IMG/VR virus record: IMGVR_UViG_3300018421_000168
Location: 1 to 26,380 of that record
Origin: a virus
Strand: one strand, 5' to 3'
DNA length: 26,380 bases
Made by a program: the position numbers and the translations under genes. The notes below the pieces were generated by a model. That model was not told the DNA's origin. It did not search any database and worked only from the letters and a program-made list of their open reading frames with translations. Shown piece by piece: positions 15,091 through 22,220 of the stretch (positions within the stretch are counted from its first letter, which is position 1; each line of letters opens with the position of its first letter).

Positions 15091-15096
15091 TATAAA
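15091..15096 (+). promoter_or_regulatory. candidate -10 box for the plus-strand island
   Basis: TATAAA lies 35 nt before the ATG at 15132, in the divergent 102-bp gap between the HNH gene (minus) and the membrane-protein gene (plus). A -35 element is weak: TGTCAA at 15065-15070, spacing 20. AAGGGTAGAG nearer the start could serve as ribosome site. Confidence 0.3.
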
Positions 15097-15131
15097 ATTG
15101 AAAGTAGAATAAGGGTAGAGATCAGAGCTTC

Positions 15132-15386
15132 ATGGGCGGCGAGACTATTGCCACGCTGGTAGCGTCGGCCGTGGCGTTTTTAACGTGGAGTCATCAACAA
15201 AGACAGAAGGCACTGGATGGTAAATTCCAGTACTGCAAGGACAAAATACAAGGCGTAGAGGATCGCTTGAATAACCTGCCGCTGCAGTACGTGCTTAAAG
15301 TTGATCTGGATGCACAAATAGAAGACATGCGTACTAGGTTAAGAGACATCAATGATAAGCTTGATCAACTTCTGCTGAAGCGCTGA
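15132..15386 (+). CDS. single-pass membrane protein with coiled coil (spanin/holin-like)
   Basis: 84 aa. The N-terminus is one hydrophobic helix (residues about 5-20, TIATLVASAVAFLTW) followed by basic/polar residues, then a long coiled coil (VDLDAQIEDMRTRLRDINDK) to the end. This N-in anchor plus periplasmic or cytoplasmic coil is the layout of i-spanins and some small phage membrane proteins. It could act in lysis but is 1.1 kb from the endolysin and on the opposite strand. It is the first gene of a plus-strand island, with 52 nt to the glycosyltransferase gene. Confidence 0.6.
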   Translation: MGGETIATLVASAVAFLTWSHQQRQKALDGKFQYCKDKIQGVEDRLNNLPLQYVLKVDLDAQIEDMRTRLRDINDKLDQLLLKR

Positions 15387-15438
15387 AATCAGCGACAGTT
15401 GGAGTAAGATTGGCAAAACTCAAGAACAGCACATCTAA

Positions 15439-16332
15439 ATGAGAAATGTAAATATCCAGTGGGTAACCCAGGACTATGGGTTATTCGAGCTCGACTGGCT
15501 ATGTGAATTGCTAGATGTAAAAGAAAAAGATATAAATATAGTTACGACTGGCGACAGTTTTGAAGAAGACTGTAACAGTCTAATTATATGTAACCATGCT
15601 GTTAACTATAGATATTACTTAGACAAGCTAAGAAACAAATCTAAGTTGTATGGAGTGTTTTTACTGTCAGATGAAAACCTTAGGGAACCGTGTGAGTGGC
15701 TGCATGACCCCCATTGTAAGTTTAGTGTACGTAACTATGTACACTTTATGCACACAAACAACCCTAAAGTTCTTACGGTAGGTTTAGGATATAAAAGAGG
15801 CCTTAATCAATATCTAAAAAATAATAAAAGCTCAGAAAGAGTTTATAACTGGGCGTTTGCAGGCACCCCTCATGGAGACCGGGAGCAAATGGTTGAAATA
15901 TTTACAGAAGTACGCGACTTCAAAACGCATTACTGTGGAGGATTCGGGGCTATGGATGGATTAACCACGCGGGCCTACGCCGAGATGCTCAACGAAACGA
16001 AATTTGCGTTATGTCCGCCGGGTCAGGACAGCATGGATAGCTTCCGCATGTACGAAGCACTAGAAGCCGGGTGCATACCAGTAACTCTCAGAAACGCTAG
16101 GCAACTGCACGTAGTACCAACCTACTGGCACGCAATCTTTAGAAACACTCCGAACGGGGAGCTGCCGTTCATAGTCGGCGACTCGTGGGAGGAGTGTAAG
16201 AATAAAGTAAATGAAGTTATAGAGTCAGGAAAAATAAATACCATGCAGGCTAATTGCATGGAATTATGGAGCGAACAGAAGCAGGTATGGAAGACAGAGA
16301 TACAAAAGCGCTTAAGGCTGCTTGGATCTTAA
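15439..16332 (+). CDS. exostosin-type (GT47-like) glycosyltransferase
   Basis: 297 aa. The C-terminal half has the exostosin-family pattern: AEMLNETKFALCPPGQDSMD, then SFRMYEALEAGCIPV, then an aromatic strand region. The N-terminal half is Rossmann-like (NIVTTGDSFEEDCNSLIICN). Such enzymes transfer sugars from nucleotide donors; in phages they may decorate host surface glycans, virion proteins or DNA. There is no membrane segment, so it is probably cytoplasmic. The first ~400 nt are AT-rich compared with flanking genes. The 3' end overlaps the convergent holin-like gene by 21 nt. The acceptor is unknown. Confidence 0.75.
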   Translation: MRNVNIQWVTQDYGLFELDWLCELLDVKEKDINIVTTGDSFEEDCNSLIICNHAVNYRYYLDKLRNKSKLYGVFLLSDENLREPCEWLHDPHCKFSVRNYVHFMHTNNPKVLTVGLGYKRGLNQYLKNNKSSERVYNWAFAGTPHGDREQMVEIFTEVRDFKTHYCGGFGAMDGLTTRAYAEMLNETKFALCPPGQDSMDSFRMYEALEAGCIPVTLRNARQLHVVPTYWHAIFRNTPNGELPFIVGDSWEECKNKVNEVIESGKINTMQANCMELWSEQKQVWKTEIQKRLRLLGS

Positions 16333-16623
16333 GCGATCTGCTGCAGCTCTAGGATCATACAACTGCCAGAAGTAGCTAAGATCTACAGCTGACCAGTCGT
16401 CTCCCGTCAACTTAGTAAAGGTGTCTCGAACAAGCTGATCCAACTCAGCCCCAGTTTTAGACGCTAAGACTTCTGGAAGAAGAAAATCGACATGCTCCAG
16501 AACAACAGGCGCCCAGGAGATGATGCGTCGTCTAGCCCAAGTGGTCGCCACGGGCTTCACTACAGCCTCGATCAGGCCTAGTAGAGCGAAAGAAACAGCT
16601 AAGTCAGCGATCAGTCTGATCAT
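16312..16623 (-). CDS. holin-like small membrane protein
   Basis: 103 aa. The N-terminal ~30 residues are one hydrophobic segment (LIADLAVSFALLGLIEAVV), followed by a basic patch (ARRR) and a helical acidic/hydrophobic C-terminal domain. It overlaps the preceding gene by 20 nt; that gene is another small one-TM protein, so the two are probably translated together as a membrane pair at the end of the fibre operon. A holin or antiholin role for pore formation with the endolysin (12765-14003) is plausible; the family is not recognised with certainty. Confidence 0.5.
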   Translation of the reverse strand: MIRLIADLAVSFALLGLIEAVVKPVATTWARRRIISWAPVVLEHVDFLLPEVLASKTGAELDQLVRDTFTKLTGDDWSAVDLSYFWQLYDPRAAADRLRSKQP

Positions 16624-16828
16624 GGCGTCTAGATACGAATCGACCGTGCTCGTCTCGCTTTAAGCGTTTTGTGGTTTTTTGTTTTATTTCAAGTGGAAAC
16701 ATTGTTGTCAAAGTTCTAAGGACAACTTGAGTTATAGAGTTATCCTTGGCCTTAGACATGCCAACTAATTCTGAAAATATAAATAGACCTACTGCAATCC
16801 ATAGATCGGTTTTATCTGGCGAAGACAT
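16604..16828 (-). CDS. holin-like one-TM protein
   Basis: 74 aa. A short polar N-terminus (MSSPDKTD) is followed by a hydrophobic helix LWIAVGLFIFSELVGMS, then SKAKDNSITQVVLRTLTTMF, then a basic tail (KQKTTKRLKRDEHGRFVSRR). The combination FSELVGMSKxKxNS resembles small phage holin-like proteins that end SEilGMSk.k.NSi.Q. Its 3' end overlaps the next small membrane gene by 20 nt. The DNA for TTKRLKR includes a 19-nt sequence found again at 22153-22171. Confidence 0.5.
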   Translation of the reverse strand: MSSPDKTDLWIAVGLFIFSELVGMSKAKDNSITQVVLRTLTTMFPLEIKQKTTKRLKRDEHGRFVSRRHDQTDR

Positions 16829-16941
16829 AGATAAGACACGAGTTACTTACACGTTAGCAACTCCGTTCTTTCAATCCCATCTGCGGGTGTCAGTTAAAAC
16901 AAAAATTTAGCACAGAAAACGTAGTCGAACAAAACCTAAAG

Positions 16942-18036
16942 TTAGGACCCGTAGTGGTAACTTGTTATATTACTTGGCGTTATATTAATACCGGGGGCGT
17001 TTCCTAGACTCGACCCAACACCAGAAGAAGACCAATTATAAGCTGTTAATCTATAAACCGAAGTACAACCAAAAAAAGCAACATCGTTAGTAAGAGCAAT
17101 GTCTAACGCAGATGCATTTCCGCCTAATGTAATAGATGATAACTCAGAGCCCCATCCAGAAACTTTGTCAAAAGCCCAAACTCTAAACTGAGGAGAACTT
17201 GATTTCCCTACAACAACTGTTCTCGAATCAGGGCCTACCGCTAAACACTCATCCCTAGGAGTAAAAGTAGGGCTAACAGTAGGAGCAGAATAAGCAGTAC
17301 CGAAGCCTGTTGAATCGGACCATGGCCACGCATATAAATAGCTGCCGCCTGAAGTCACCCCAAAAATTATGTCGCCTTCAAAGTTCCATTTAACCCCGCG
17401 AGAAGATCCGGCAACAGACGGCTGAGAATATAAAGCGCCAAAACCAGTAGAAGCGTCAAAAGCGTAAGCTTGAAATTGATGAGGAGCGGTAGAGTTAGAC
17501 CTAGTAACACATACAGCTGTAAATGTAGGGGATACTGAAATATCATTTAAACTTGATTGAGGTAAAGTAGCTGGGTTTGAGTACTTAACTCCAAAACCAG
17601 TAGAGGAGTCCCAAGGATATGCGTGTATGTAAGGAGATGAACTAGAAACAGCAAAAATGGCTGAAGTTGAAGCTGTTACAGCAGCCGTAGAAGTTCCAGG
17701 TAAAGCTGTTGCAGGATCAGAATATTTAGCCCCAAACCCAACCCCAGGTGTCCAAGCGTAAGCTGATATAAACGGAGTAGAACGCTGACCGACAATGACA
17801 GCAGAACCATCTGGCACAAAAGTGCTACTATCTACGCCTACAGCAGGAGGAGAAGCGGGATTTGAATAAGCAGCGCTCCAGCCAATATCAGCGCTAAAAG
17901 GGAACACCTTTAGATAAGGAGACGAATAACTAGAAAATAAAACATCTCCAATAAAAGGCCCAACAGGAGGGGTAGGCCCACCGCCGCCAGCATTAGCGCT
18001 AGAAGCAAGCAATAAATTACTAGCAGTATCAGCCAT
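16942..18036 (-). CDS. seven-bladed beta-propeller tail protein (copy 2)
   Basis: 364 aa built of about seven repeats of 45-50 residues. Each has a core like SPYIHAYPWDSSTGFGVKYS followed by NPA.LP and a strand SP.G..v.v. Repeat heads visible are SPYLKVFPF, TPFISAYAW, SPYIHAYPW, HQFQAYAF, SGGSYLYAWPW, SPQFRVWAF and VYRLTAYNW. Seven WD40/NHL-like units imply a closed propeller, a common carbohydrate- or protein-binding head. The N-terminal ~25 residues (ASNLLLASSANAGGGGPTPP) are a flexible linker. The gene starts 2 nt after the fibre gene at 18039-18701 and is a paralog of the propeller at 20323-21408. A virion adhesin is likely. Confidence 0.7.
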   Translation of the reverse strand: MADTASNLLLASSANAGGGGPTPPVGPFIGDVLFSSYSSPYLKVFPFSADIGWSAAYSNPASPPAVGVDSSTFVPDGSAVIVGQRSTPFISAYAWTPGVGFGAKYSDPATALPGTSTAAVTASTSAIFAVSSSSPYIHAYPWDSSTGFGVKYSNPATLPQSSLNDISVSPTFTAVCVTRSNSTAPHQFQAYAFDASTGFGALYSQPSVAGSSRGVKWNFEGDIIFGVTSGGSYLYAWPWSDSTGFGTAYSAPTVSPTFTPRDECLAVGPDSRTVVVGKSSSPQFRVWAFDKVSGWGSELSSITLGGNASALDIALTNDVAFFGCTSVYRLTAYNWSSSGVGSSLGNAPGINITPSNITSYHYGS

Positions 18037-18038
18037 AT

Positions 18039-18701
18039 CTACGTAGCAAAATCAACAAGGCTCCCAGCACGCCAACGGGAACCGCCATCATCAGTAACAA
18101 ATATAAATAAGTGAGTTTTACCAGTAGTTAAAGTAGGTGCCGTGCTACTAGCCCACTCAACTTCAGTCGGCCAAGTTATAGTTCCAGTTTCATGCAAAAC
18201 CTCATAAGTAAACGAATAAGCAACACTAGACGGAGCACCAGAAATAACAACCGTCGAATCGCCACTGATCGTAGCAGTAAAATAGTTACCTAAAGAACAA
18301 TCAATACCACTACCATACAATCCAAGCGCAACAATATTCTGTGTAAACTGACCAGCTACAGTGCCGCCAGAAATCGGCAGCTTTAAATCAGCGGAAGCAA
18401 TACCAGCATTACCGCTGGCTAACGCAACTGCCGAAGTCGAAAGGGCCGCATTACCACTCGACAACGCCACGCCGGCATCAGCAATACCAGCGTTGCCACT
18501 AGCCAAAGCAGTCGCAGCATCTGAAATACCCTGAGCGCCAACGACGAAAGCAGCGTTGCCACTAGCCTGAGCTGTGGCAGCATCGACTAAGGCAGCATTA
18601 CCACTAGCGAGGGCCGCTGCATCAGTGCCAGGAACTGTATCCCCAGTAGGCAACTGGGAGTAACCGCCACTGATCAGAATGATCGGAGTTCTTAAAGCCA
18701 T
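18039..18701 (-). CDS. tail fibre with ASGNA repeats and shared C-terminal domain
   Basis: 220 aa. Residues about 25-100 repeat an ASGNA unit roughly every 14 residues (ALASGNAALVDAATAQ, ALASGNAGIADAGVA), suggesting a trimeric fibre shaft. From KLPISGG at about residue 107 there is a ~110-residue domain that is nearly the same in the protein at 21412-22005: GLYGSGI, LGNYFTATISGDSTVVISG, GTITWPTEVEW and TLTTGKTH, ending SLVDFAT. It probably forms the fibre tip or attachment point for the beta-propeller encoded 2 nt downstream. It follows the 285-aa fibre gene by 6 nt. Confidence 0.7.
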   Translation of the reverse strand: MALRTPIILISGGYSQLPTGDTVPGTDAAALASGNAALVDAATAQASGNAAFVVGAQGISDAATALASGNAGIADAGVALSSGNAALSTSAVALASGNAGIASADLKLPISGGTVAGQFTQNIVALGLYGSGIDCSLGNYFTATISGDSTVVISGAPSSVAYSFTYEVLHETGTITWPTEVEWASSTAPTLTTGKTHLFIFVTDDGGSRWRAGSLVDFAT

Positions 18702-18707
18702 CTCAAA

Positions 18708-19565
18708 TCACTCCGTCAGCAGGATTTTAGGTTGAATCTCAACTTCAAGTTGAGTTGTGCTCAAGGCACGGCCGACATAGACCAACGCGCCGTAACCTTC
18801 AGCAAACGTAATCGTACCGGAAGTGGTCGAGAACCGAGTCACCTCACCATAAAACTTCGACAGATAATAAGACTCACCAGGAGTCAGCGCCGCATCAGCA
18901 GTAATATTAGAACTACTGAGTGTCACAATATTATCTGAATTAACCTTGATCGTATCGGACACGCCGCCGGCAGTAACAGCACAACCGAACGTGTTGTAGC
19001 GAGTCGAATCCACGCCGCTCGCAGCGGAGGCCTTAACGAGCGAACCAGCGTCGAAACAAACGAACTGACCGACAGAGATAGACTCGCCAGCCGTGTAGTT
19101 CTTTACAGAACTGATATCCGTGCCGCTAACAGTGATGTAATCACCGCTAGGAAGAACCGTGTTGCTACCTTCAGCCAACACATGACCAGAAACCGAGCCC
19201 TGAAAGACTTGGTTGTAGTCGATATTAAACTCAGTGCTATTAACAAGGTACAGACCGGAACCAGCACTGAATAAAGTGCCAGAAGCGCTAGTAACTGTAG
19301 CGTTTATAATGTCGTAGCTACCACTTGTAGTAATATAAATTCCCGAACCGGCGGCGATGTTAGCAGACCCTCCACCTCCAGCAGAAATGCCGCTGATTGT
19401 ACTATTTAAATCTGCCAGCGCCGAGACAACACCTCCAAAGTTCGACGGATAACCGTCAGGTGACAAGGTGAAGGAGGTTGTGCCCACGCCGCTGACTGTC
19501 TCAATAATGTTGGTAATGACTGTGACGATGCCCTCAAAGCTCTGAGAGTAAATAGGATTGCTCAT
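18708..19565 (-). CDS. tail fibre / virion decoration protein
   Basis: 285 aa, Gly/Ser/Thr-rich, no signal peptide. The N-terminal ~70 residues are an adaptor-like helix/strand region (FEGIVTVITNIIETVSGVG) followed by a poly-Gly hinge. A beta-repeat middle follows (AAGSGIYITTSGSYDIINAT, SAGSGLYLVNSTEFNID). The C-terminal ~130 residues resemble a recurring phage domain with GQFVCFDAGSLVKA, LTPGESYYLSKFYGEVT and GRALSTTQLEVEI. It lies between the tail-chaperone-like gene and the ASGNA fibre in the fibre operon. A structural fibre or collar component is the best call. Confidence 0.6.
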   Translation of the reverse strand: MSNPIYSQSFEGIVTVITNIIETVSGVGTTSFTLSPDGYPSNFGGVVSALADLNSTISGISAGGGGSANIAAGSGIYITTSGSYDIINATVTSASGTLFSAGSGLYLVNSTEFNIDYNQVFQGSVSGHVLAEGSNTVLPSGDYITVSGTDISSVKNYTAGESISVGQFVCFDAGSLVKASAASGVDSTRYNTFGCAVTAGGVSDTIKVNSDNIVTLSSSNITADAALTPGESYYLSKFYGEVTRFSTTSGTITFAEGYGALVYVGRALSTTQLEVEIQPKILLTE

Positions 19566-19592
19566 GAGCTTTGGTTTTGTATCTATTTTAAA

Positions 19593-20051
19593 TTACGCGG
19601 GCTCAGTAGGCCAGGTGATCTCCCAAGGGAATCCAGCTTGCTGAGGCACATCGCGCAGGGCTTGACGGTACGTCGCCCAGGTCGCAGCATCGACAGTAGC
19701 GTCCGAGAGCTGGGTCCAGTCGCAAGCCGAGAGTTTTTCGTTGCGCTCGAACCGAACGGATTCAGCTTGACCGGCTGTGCGCTCAGCCAAAGTCGCGGGA
19801 TCCAAGTCCCGGTACGTCCAAATCTCGGCGAAGGTGCCATCGGGATTAGCGACGACGCCCCGCACATATTCTTTGTCGTACAGGTACGGAGGCTGTTCTG
19901 TCCGGCTGATGGTAACCACGCCGAAGCTGGCTAAAGTCTCGGGACTGATCTCTTTCGTGAAACTGACGTTCGGATGATCACGCTTGAGTTCCGTAATCGA
20001 ATACGGCCACTTAGCGAGTGTCCCGTCTTCAGCCAACTTTCCGTAGAACAT
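19593..20051 (-). CDS. tail assembly chaperone-like protein
   Basis: 152 aa. The C-terminal ~55 residues match the widely seen phage tail-assembly-chaperone/tail-fibre assembly domain: ERNEKLSACDWTQLSDATVD, then WATYRQALRDVPQQ, then FPWEITWPTEP. The N-terminal ~85 residues are beta-rich. These proteins help fold or assemble tail fibres. The ATG shares one base with the stop of the upstream 81-aa coiled-coil gene (TGATG), so the two are coupled. Its position among fibre genes agrees with the call. Confidence 0.75.
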   Translation of the reverse strand: MFYGKLAEDGTLAKWPYSITELKRDHPNVSFTKEISPETLASFGVVTISRTEQPPYLYDKEYVRGVVANPDGTFAEIWTYRDLDPATLAERTAGQAESVRFERNEKLSACDWTQLSDATVDAATWATYRQALRDVPQQAGFPWEITWPTEPA

Positions 20052-20296
20052 CAGGATTCCTCCAGCTCCGCAAGCTGATCGGCAATAACATCTCTCATAA
20101 TTATAGATTTAAGTTGCTCTCGTTGGTTATCGGCCAACAGTTTAATGAGCTGCTCTTTGAAGTCAAGCATATCTTGGTTCTCAGCGTACTGAGTGTTAAT
20201 TTTTTCGATGGCGCGTTTGAAATTGTCTATGTTTAGTTGGTACTCAGCAACTTCGTTATTGCGAGCTTCGAGAAAAGTCTGCAGTTGATCTCGCAT
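20051..20296 (-). CDS. 81-aa coiled-coil protein
   Basis: From the ATG at 20296: MRDQLQTFLEARNNEVAEYQ and onward, almost entirely helical with heptad-like spacing (LDFKEQLIKLLADNQREQLK), ending ADQLAELEES. A longer frame begins at 20428 but would run through the 3' end of the propeller gene and has an unlikely Cys/Phe/Trp-rich start, so I use the internal ATG. It is coupled to the tail-chaperone-like gene by TGATG. It may form part of a chaperone pair for fibres. Confidence 0.6.
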   Translation of the reverse strand: MRDQLQTFLEARNNEVAEYQLNIDNFKRAIEKINTQYAENQDMLDFKEQLIKLLADNQREQLKSIIMRDVIADQLAELEES

Positions 20297-20322
20297 TGGA
20301 AGCAAAAACAGAAGTATATAGG

Positions 20323-21408
20323 TTAAGTAGGAGAAAAAGCAACAGAACGTCCTACCCCAGTTGGCGCAATAGAAGGAGCCGAATAAGCGGTTCCAAAACC
20401 AGTGGCAGGGTCGAAAGGCCACGCCCAAGGTCTATTGCCGGATGTAGCAGCTACGTTAGATACAGCTAGGCCATCGGCTGACACAGACGTGTCTGCAGAG
20501 GTGCTGGTAGGATAAGTAGCAGGTTGATAACGAGTACCGAAACCAGTAGCATCACTCCATAGATATACATAAACTCTAGGCGCATTGCCATAAACATAAC
20601 TAAAAAAGTCACCAGCAGGAGAGAAAGAAATGCCTCCGCCGTTAGAACTGCCTAAAGGGCTGGGATCAGCATATTTCGAACCAAAGCCAGTAGAGGAATC
20701 CCAAGCGTAAGCCAGAATTCTAGTTCCGCTAACAGTAGTTGTGACTACAGCCCCACCCGTGGAGCTAAACCTAACTCCTTGACCTGTAGACCCAGGCAAA
20801 ACAGCAGGATTACTATATTTAGTACCAAAACCAGTACTTTCAGACCAAGCGTAAGCAGATATATAAGGAGAACCATAGTGAGTTACAGCTATAGCGTCAT
20901 TATTGGGGTGAAAGTCAACACTTTTTCCGTGACTAGGTAAGGCTACAGCAGGGTCTGCATACTTAGCCCCAAAACCAGTAGAATTGTCCCAACTGTAAGC
21001 TATTACATAAGGAGTATTAAAAAACATAGGAAAAGCAACAGCAGTCCCTAATTTAGAAAAAGACGGAGTATAACTACTTTCGCTTGTAGCTCTAGGTAAA
21101 ACAGCTGGATTCGAATAAGCGGTCCCAAAACCAGCAGCTGAAAATGGATAAGCTCTGACGTAAGGATTTGTTGAAGAAAGAGTAACTAATACTTTAGAAT
21201 CAGGAGACCAGCAAACGCCATAACAGTTTCCTGTTGGTAATGTAGCGGGATTAGAAAACTTAGTCCCAAATCCAGTAGTAACATCCCACGGATAAACAGA
21301 AATATAAGGAGAAGTGTCATGACCGACAGCTATATAGCTGGATTTAGCTGGACCTCCTCCGCCCGCACCAGCAGCACCTAACAATGCAGCATCAGTTGTG
21401 AAAGCCAT
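20323..21408 (-). CDS. seven-bladed beta-propeller tail protein (copy 1)
   Basis: 361 aa, the paralog of 16942-18036. Seven blade heads are visible: SPYISVYPW, NPYVRAYPF, TPYVIAYSW, SPYISAYAW, TRILAYAW, PRVYVYLW and NRPWAWPF. Most are followed by xxTGFGxxYxxPAxLP and a strand of the form GVxFSPxG. The last strand (GVGRSVAFSPT) could close the ring with the N-terminus. The N-terminal linker is Gly-rich (LLGAAGAGGGGPAKS). The gene starts 3 nt after the stop of the fibre at 21412-22005, the same pairing as the other copy. It is probably a virion-borne binding head; no enzymatic motif is seen. Confidence 0.72.
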   Translation of the reverse strand: MAFTTDAALLGAAGAGGGGPAKSSYIAVGHDTSPYISVYPWDVTTGFGTKFSNPATLPTGNCYGVCWSPDSKVLVTLSSTNPYVRAYPFSAAGFGTAYSNPAVLPRATSESSYTPSFSKLGTAVAFPMFFNTPYVIAYSWDNSTGFGAKYADPAVALPSHGKSVDFHPNNDAIAVTHYGSPYISAYAWSESTGFGTKYSNPAVLPGSTGQGVRFSSTGGAVVTTTVSGTRILAYAWDSSTGFGSKYADPSPLGSSNGGGISFSPAGDFFSYVYGNAPRVYVYLWSDATGFGTRYQPATYPTSTSADTSVSADGLAVSNVAATSGNRPWAWPFDPATGFGTAYSAPSIAPTGVGRSVAFSPT

Positions 21409-21411
21409 ATA

Positions 21412-22005
21412 TCAAGTGTCGTAATCGACTAAACTTGCAGCACGCCAGCGAGAACCCCCGTCATCTGTAATAAAGATGAATACATGGGTCTTGCCAGTAG
21501 TCAGAGTCGGCGCGGTATCACTCGGCCACTCGACTTCAGTAGGCCAAGTAATCGTTCCTGTATCGTGTTGAACCTCATAAATAAGACTATAAGCAACACT
21601 CGACGGAACACCCGATATAACAACAGTCGAGTCGCCGCTAATCGTAGCTGTAAAGTAATTACCTAAAGCACAGTTAATACCGCTGCCGTACAACCCGAGA
21701 GCAACGATATTCTGTGTGATCTGGCCGTCCACGGCGCCGCCAGAAATCGGCAGTTTCGTATCAGCCAGGGAAAGAGCAGCGTTACCGCTGGCCCGAGCAA
21801 CCGAGTCAGTAGCGGAAATACCGCCGCCCAGACTGGAAATAGTTATCTTTTTAGGCTGAGCGTCAGCGTTAACCTCGCTAACGTCTAAAACCGCAAGAAT
21901 ATCGTCACCCGAAACCTGACCTGCAGACAGTTCCTGTAAGTCATGAATGGGTTGGATGTGCCGCCCGTAATCTAGGGCGTCGTTTAGTTTACGCCTAGCG
22001 GCCAT
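21412..22005 (-). CDS. short tail fibre with shared anchor and shared tip domain
   Basis: 197 aa. The N-terminal ~58 residues (ARRKLNDALDYGRHIQPIHD, then VLDVSEVNADAQPKKIT) match the start of the 406-aa fibre at 25003-26223, so this is probably the virion-anchoring domain. A single ASGNAAL unit follows, then from KLPISGG the ~110-residue C-terminal domain shared with 18039-18701. The protein is a short chimera of two modules found separately elsewhere in the operon. Upstream are a TATAAT box (22028-22033) and the HTH-coding repeat. The propeller gene follows 3 nt after the stop. Confidence 0.72.
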   Translation of the reverse strand: MAARRKLNDALDYGRHIQPIHDLQELSAGQVSGDDILAVLDVSEVNADAQPKKITISSLGGGISATDSVARASGNAALSLADTKLPISGGAVDGQITQNIVALGLYGSGINCALGNYFTATISGDSTVVISGVPSSVAYSLIYEVQHDTGTITWPTEVEWPSDTAPTLTTGKTHVFIFITDDGGSRWRAASLVDYDT

Positions 22006-22027
22006 ACGAATCCGACCTAATGTCTAA

Positions 22028-22033
22028 ATTATA
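22028..22033 (-). promoter_or_regulatory. TATAAT -10-like box upstream of short fibre
   Basis: A perfect TATAAT on the minus strand, 22 nt before the ATG at 22005. The TAA inside it is the stop of the HTH frame. The same arrangement occurs at 26250-26255. No convincing -35 element is seen 17 nt upstream. Confidence 0.45.
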
Positions 22034-22178
22034 GCTCAACAGATTTGTGCTGTATTTTACACCAACGTGCCGACACTCGTTTAACAGAACTGAGGTGGCA
22101 ACCCAGATTTTTAGAGATCTGCATACAAGTCAAGCCGTCCTGAAGGCCCGAGCTCGCTTTAAGCGTTTTGTAGTTCTT
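22029..22178 (-). pseudogene. helix-turn-helix ORF or remnant (copy 1)
   Basis: An open frame of 49 codons with no good start at its 5' end (two TGA codons precede it at 22179-22184). It reads ...LKASSGLQDGLTCMQISKNLG, then CHLSSVKRVSARW, a clear helix-turn-helix pattern with turn LG and recognition helix SSVKRV. The only ATG (22124) would start inside the domain and give 31 aa; a TTG is at 22133. A neighbouring frame starts at an ATG (22182) with MKELQNA and would join this one after a single +1 shift, so the gene may be frameshifted or decayed. The tail after SARW is CKIQHKSVEL. Confidence 0.45.
22062..22152. repeat. 91-bp perfect direct repeat, copy 1
   Basis: Identical over 91 bases to 26290-26380, from CCAACGTGCCGAC to GAAGGCCCGAG. 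It covers most of the HTH reading frame on the minus strand. It ends on its right side against ctcgctttaag, which at copy 2 lies beyond the window, so the true repeat may be longer. It precedes the anchor-domain fibre gene at 21412-22005. Confidence 0.95.
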
Positions 22179-22220
22179 TCATCAGGCCCGTAGTCGGGGA
22201 CACTACGAGGTCTGGCTCAA

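Noticed and set aside
16829-16941. 113-bp gap between the propeller and holin-like genes
   Set aside because: Inspected for a small gene, terminator or promoter; only AT-rich stretches without a clear element were found.
20297-20428. N-terminal extension of the 81-aa coiled-coil protein
   Set aside because: It overlaps the 3' end of the propeller gene and encodes a Cys/Phe/Trp-rich stretch inconsistent with the coiled coil. The ATG at 20296 is preferred.
22189-22207. Hairpin CGTAGT-cggggac-ACTACG after the stop of the paralog-1 gene
   Set aside because: Perfect six-pair stem but no T run on either strand, so not a credible rho-independent terminator.
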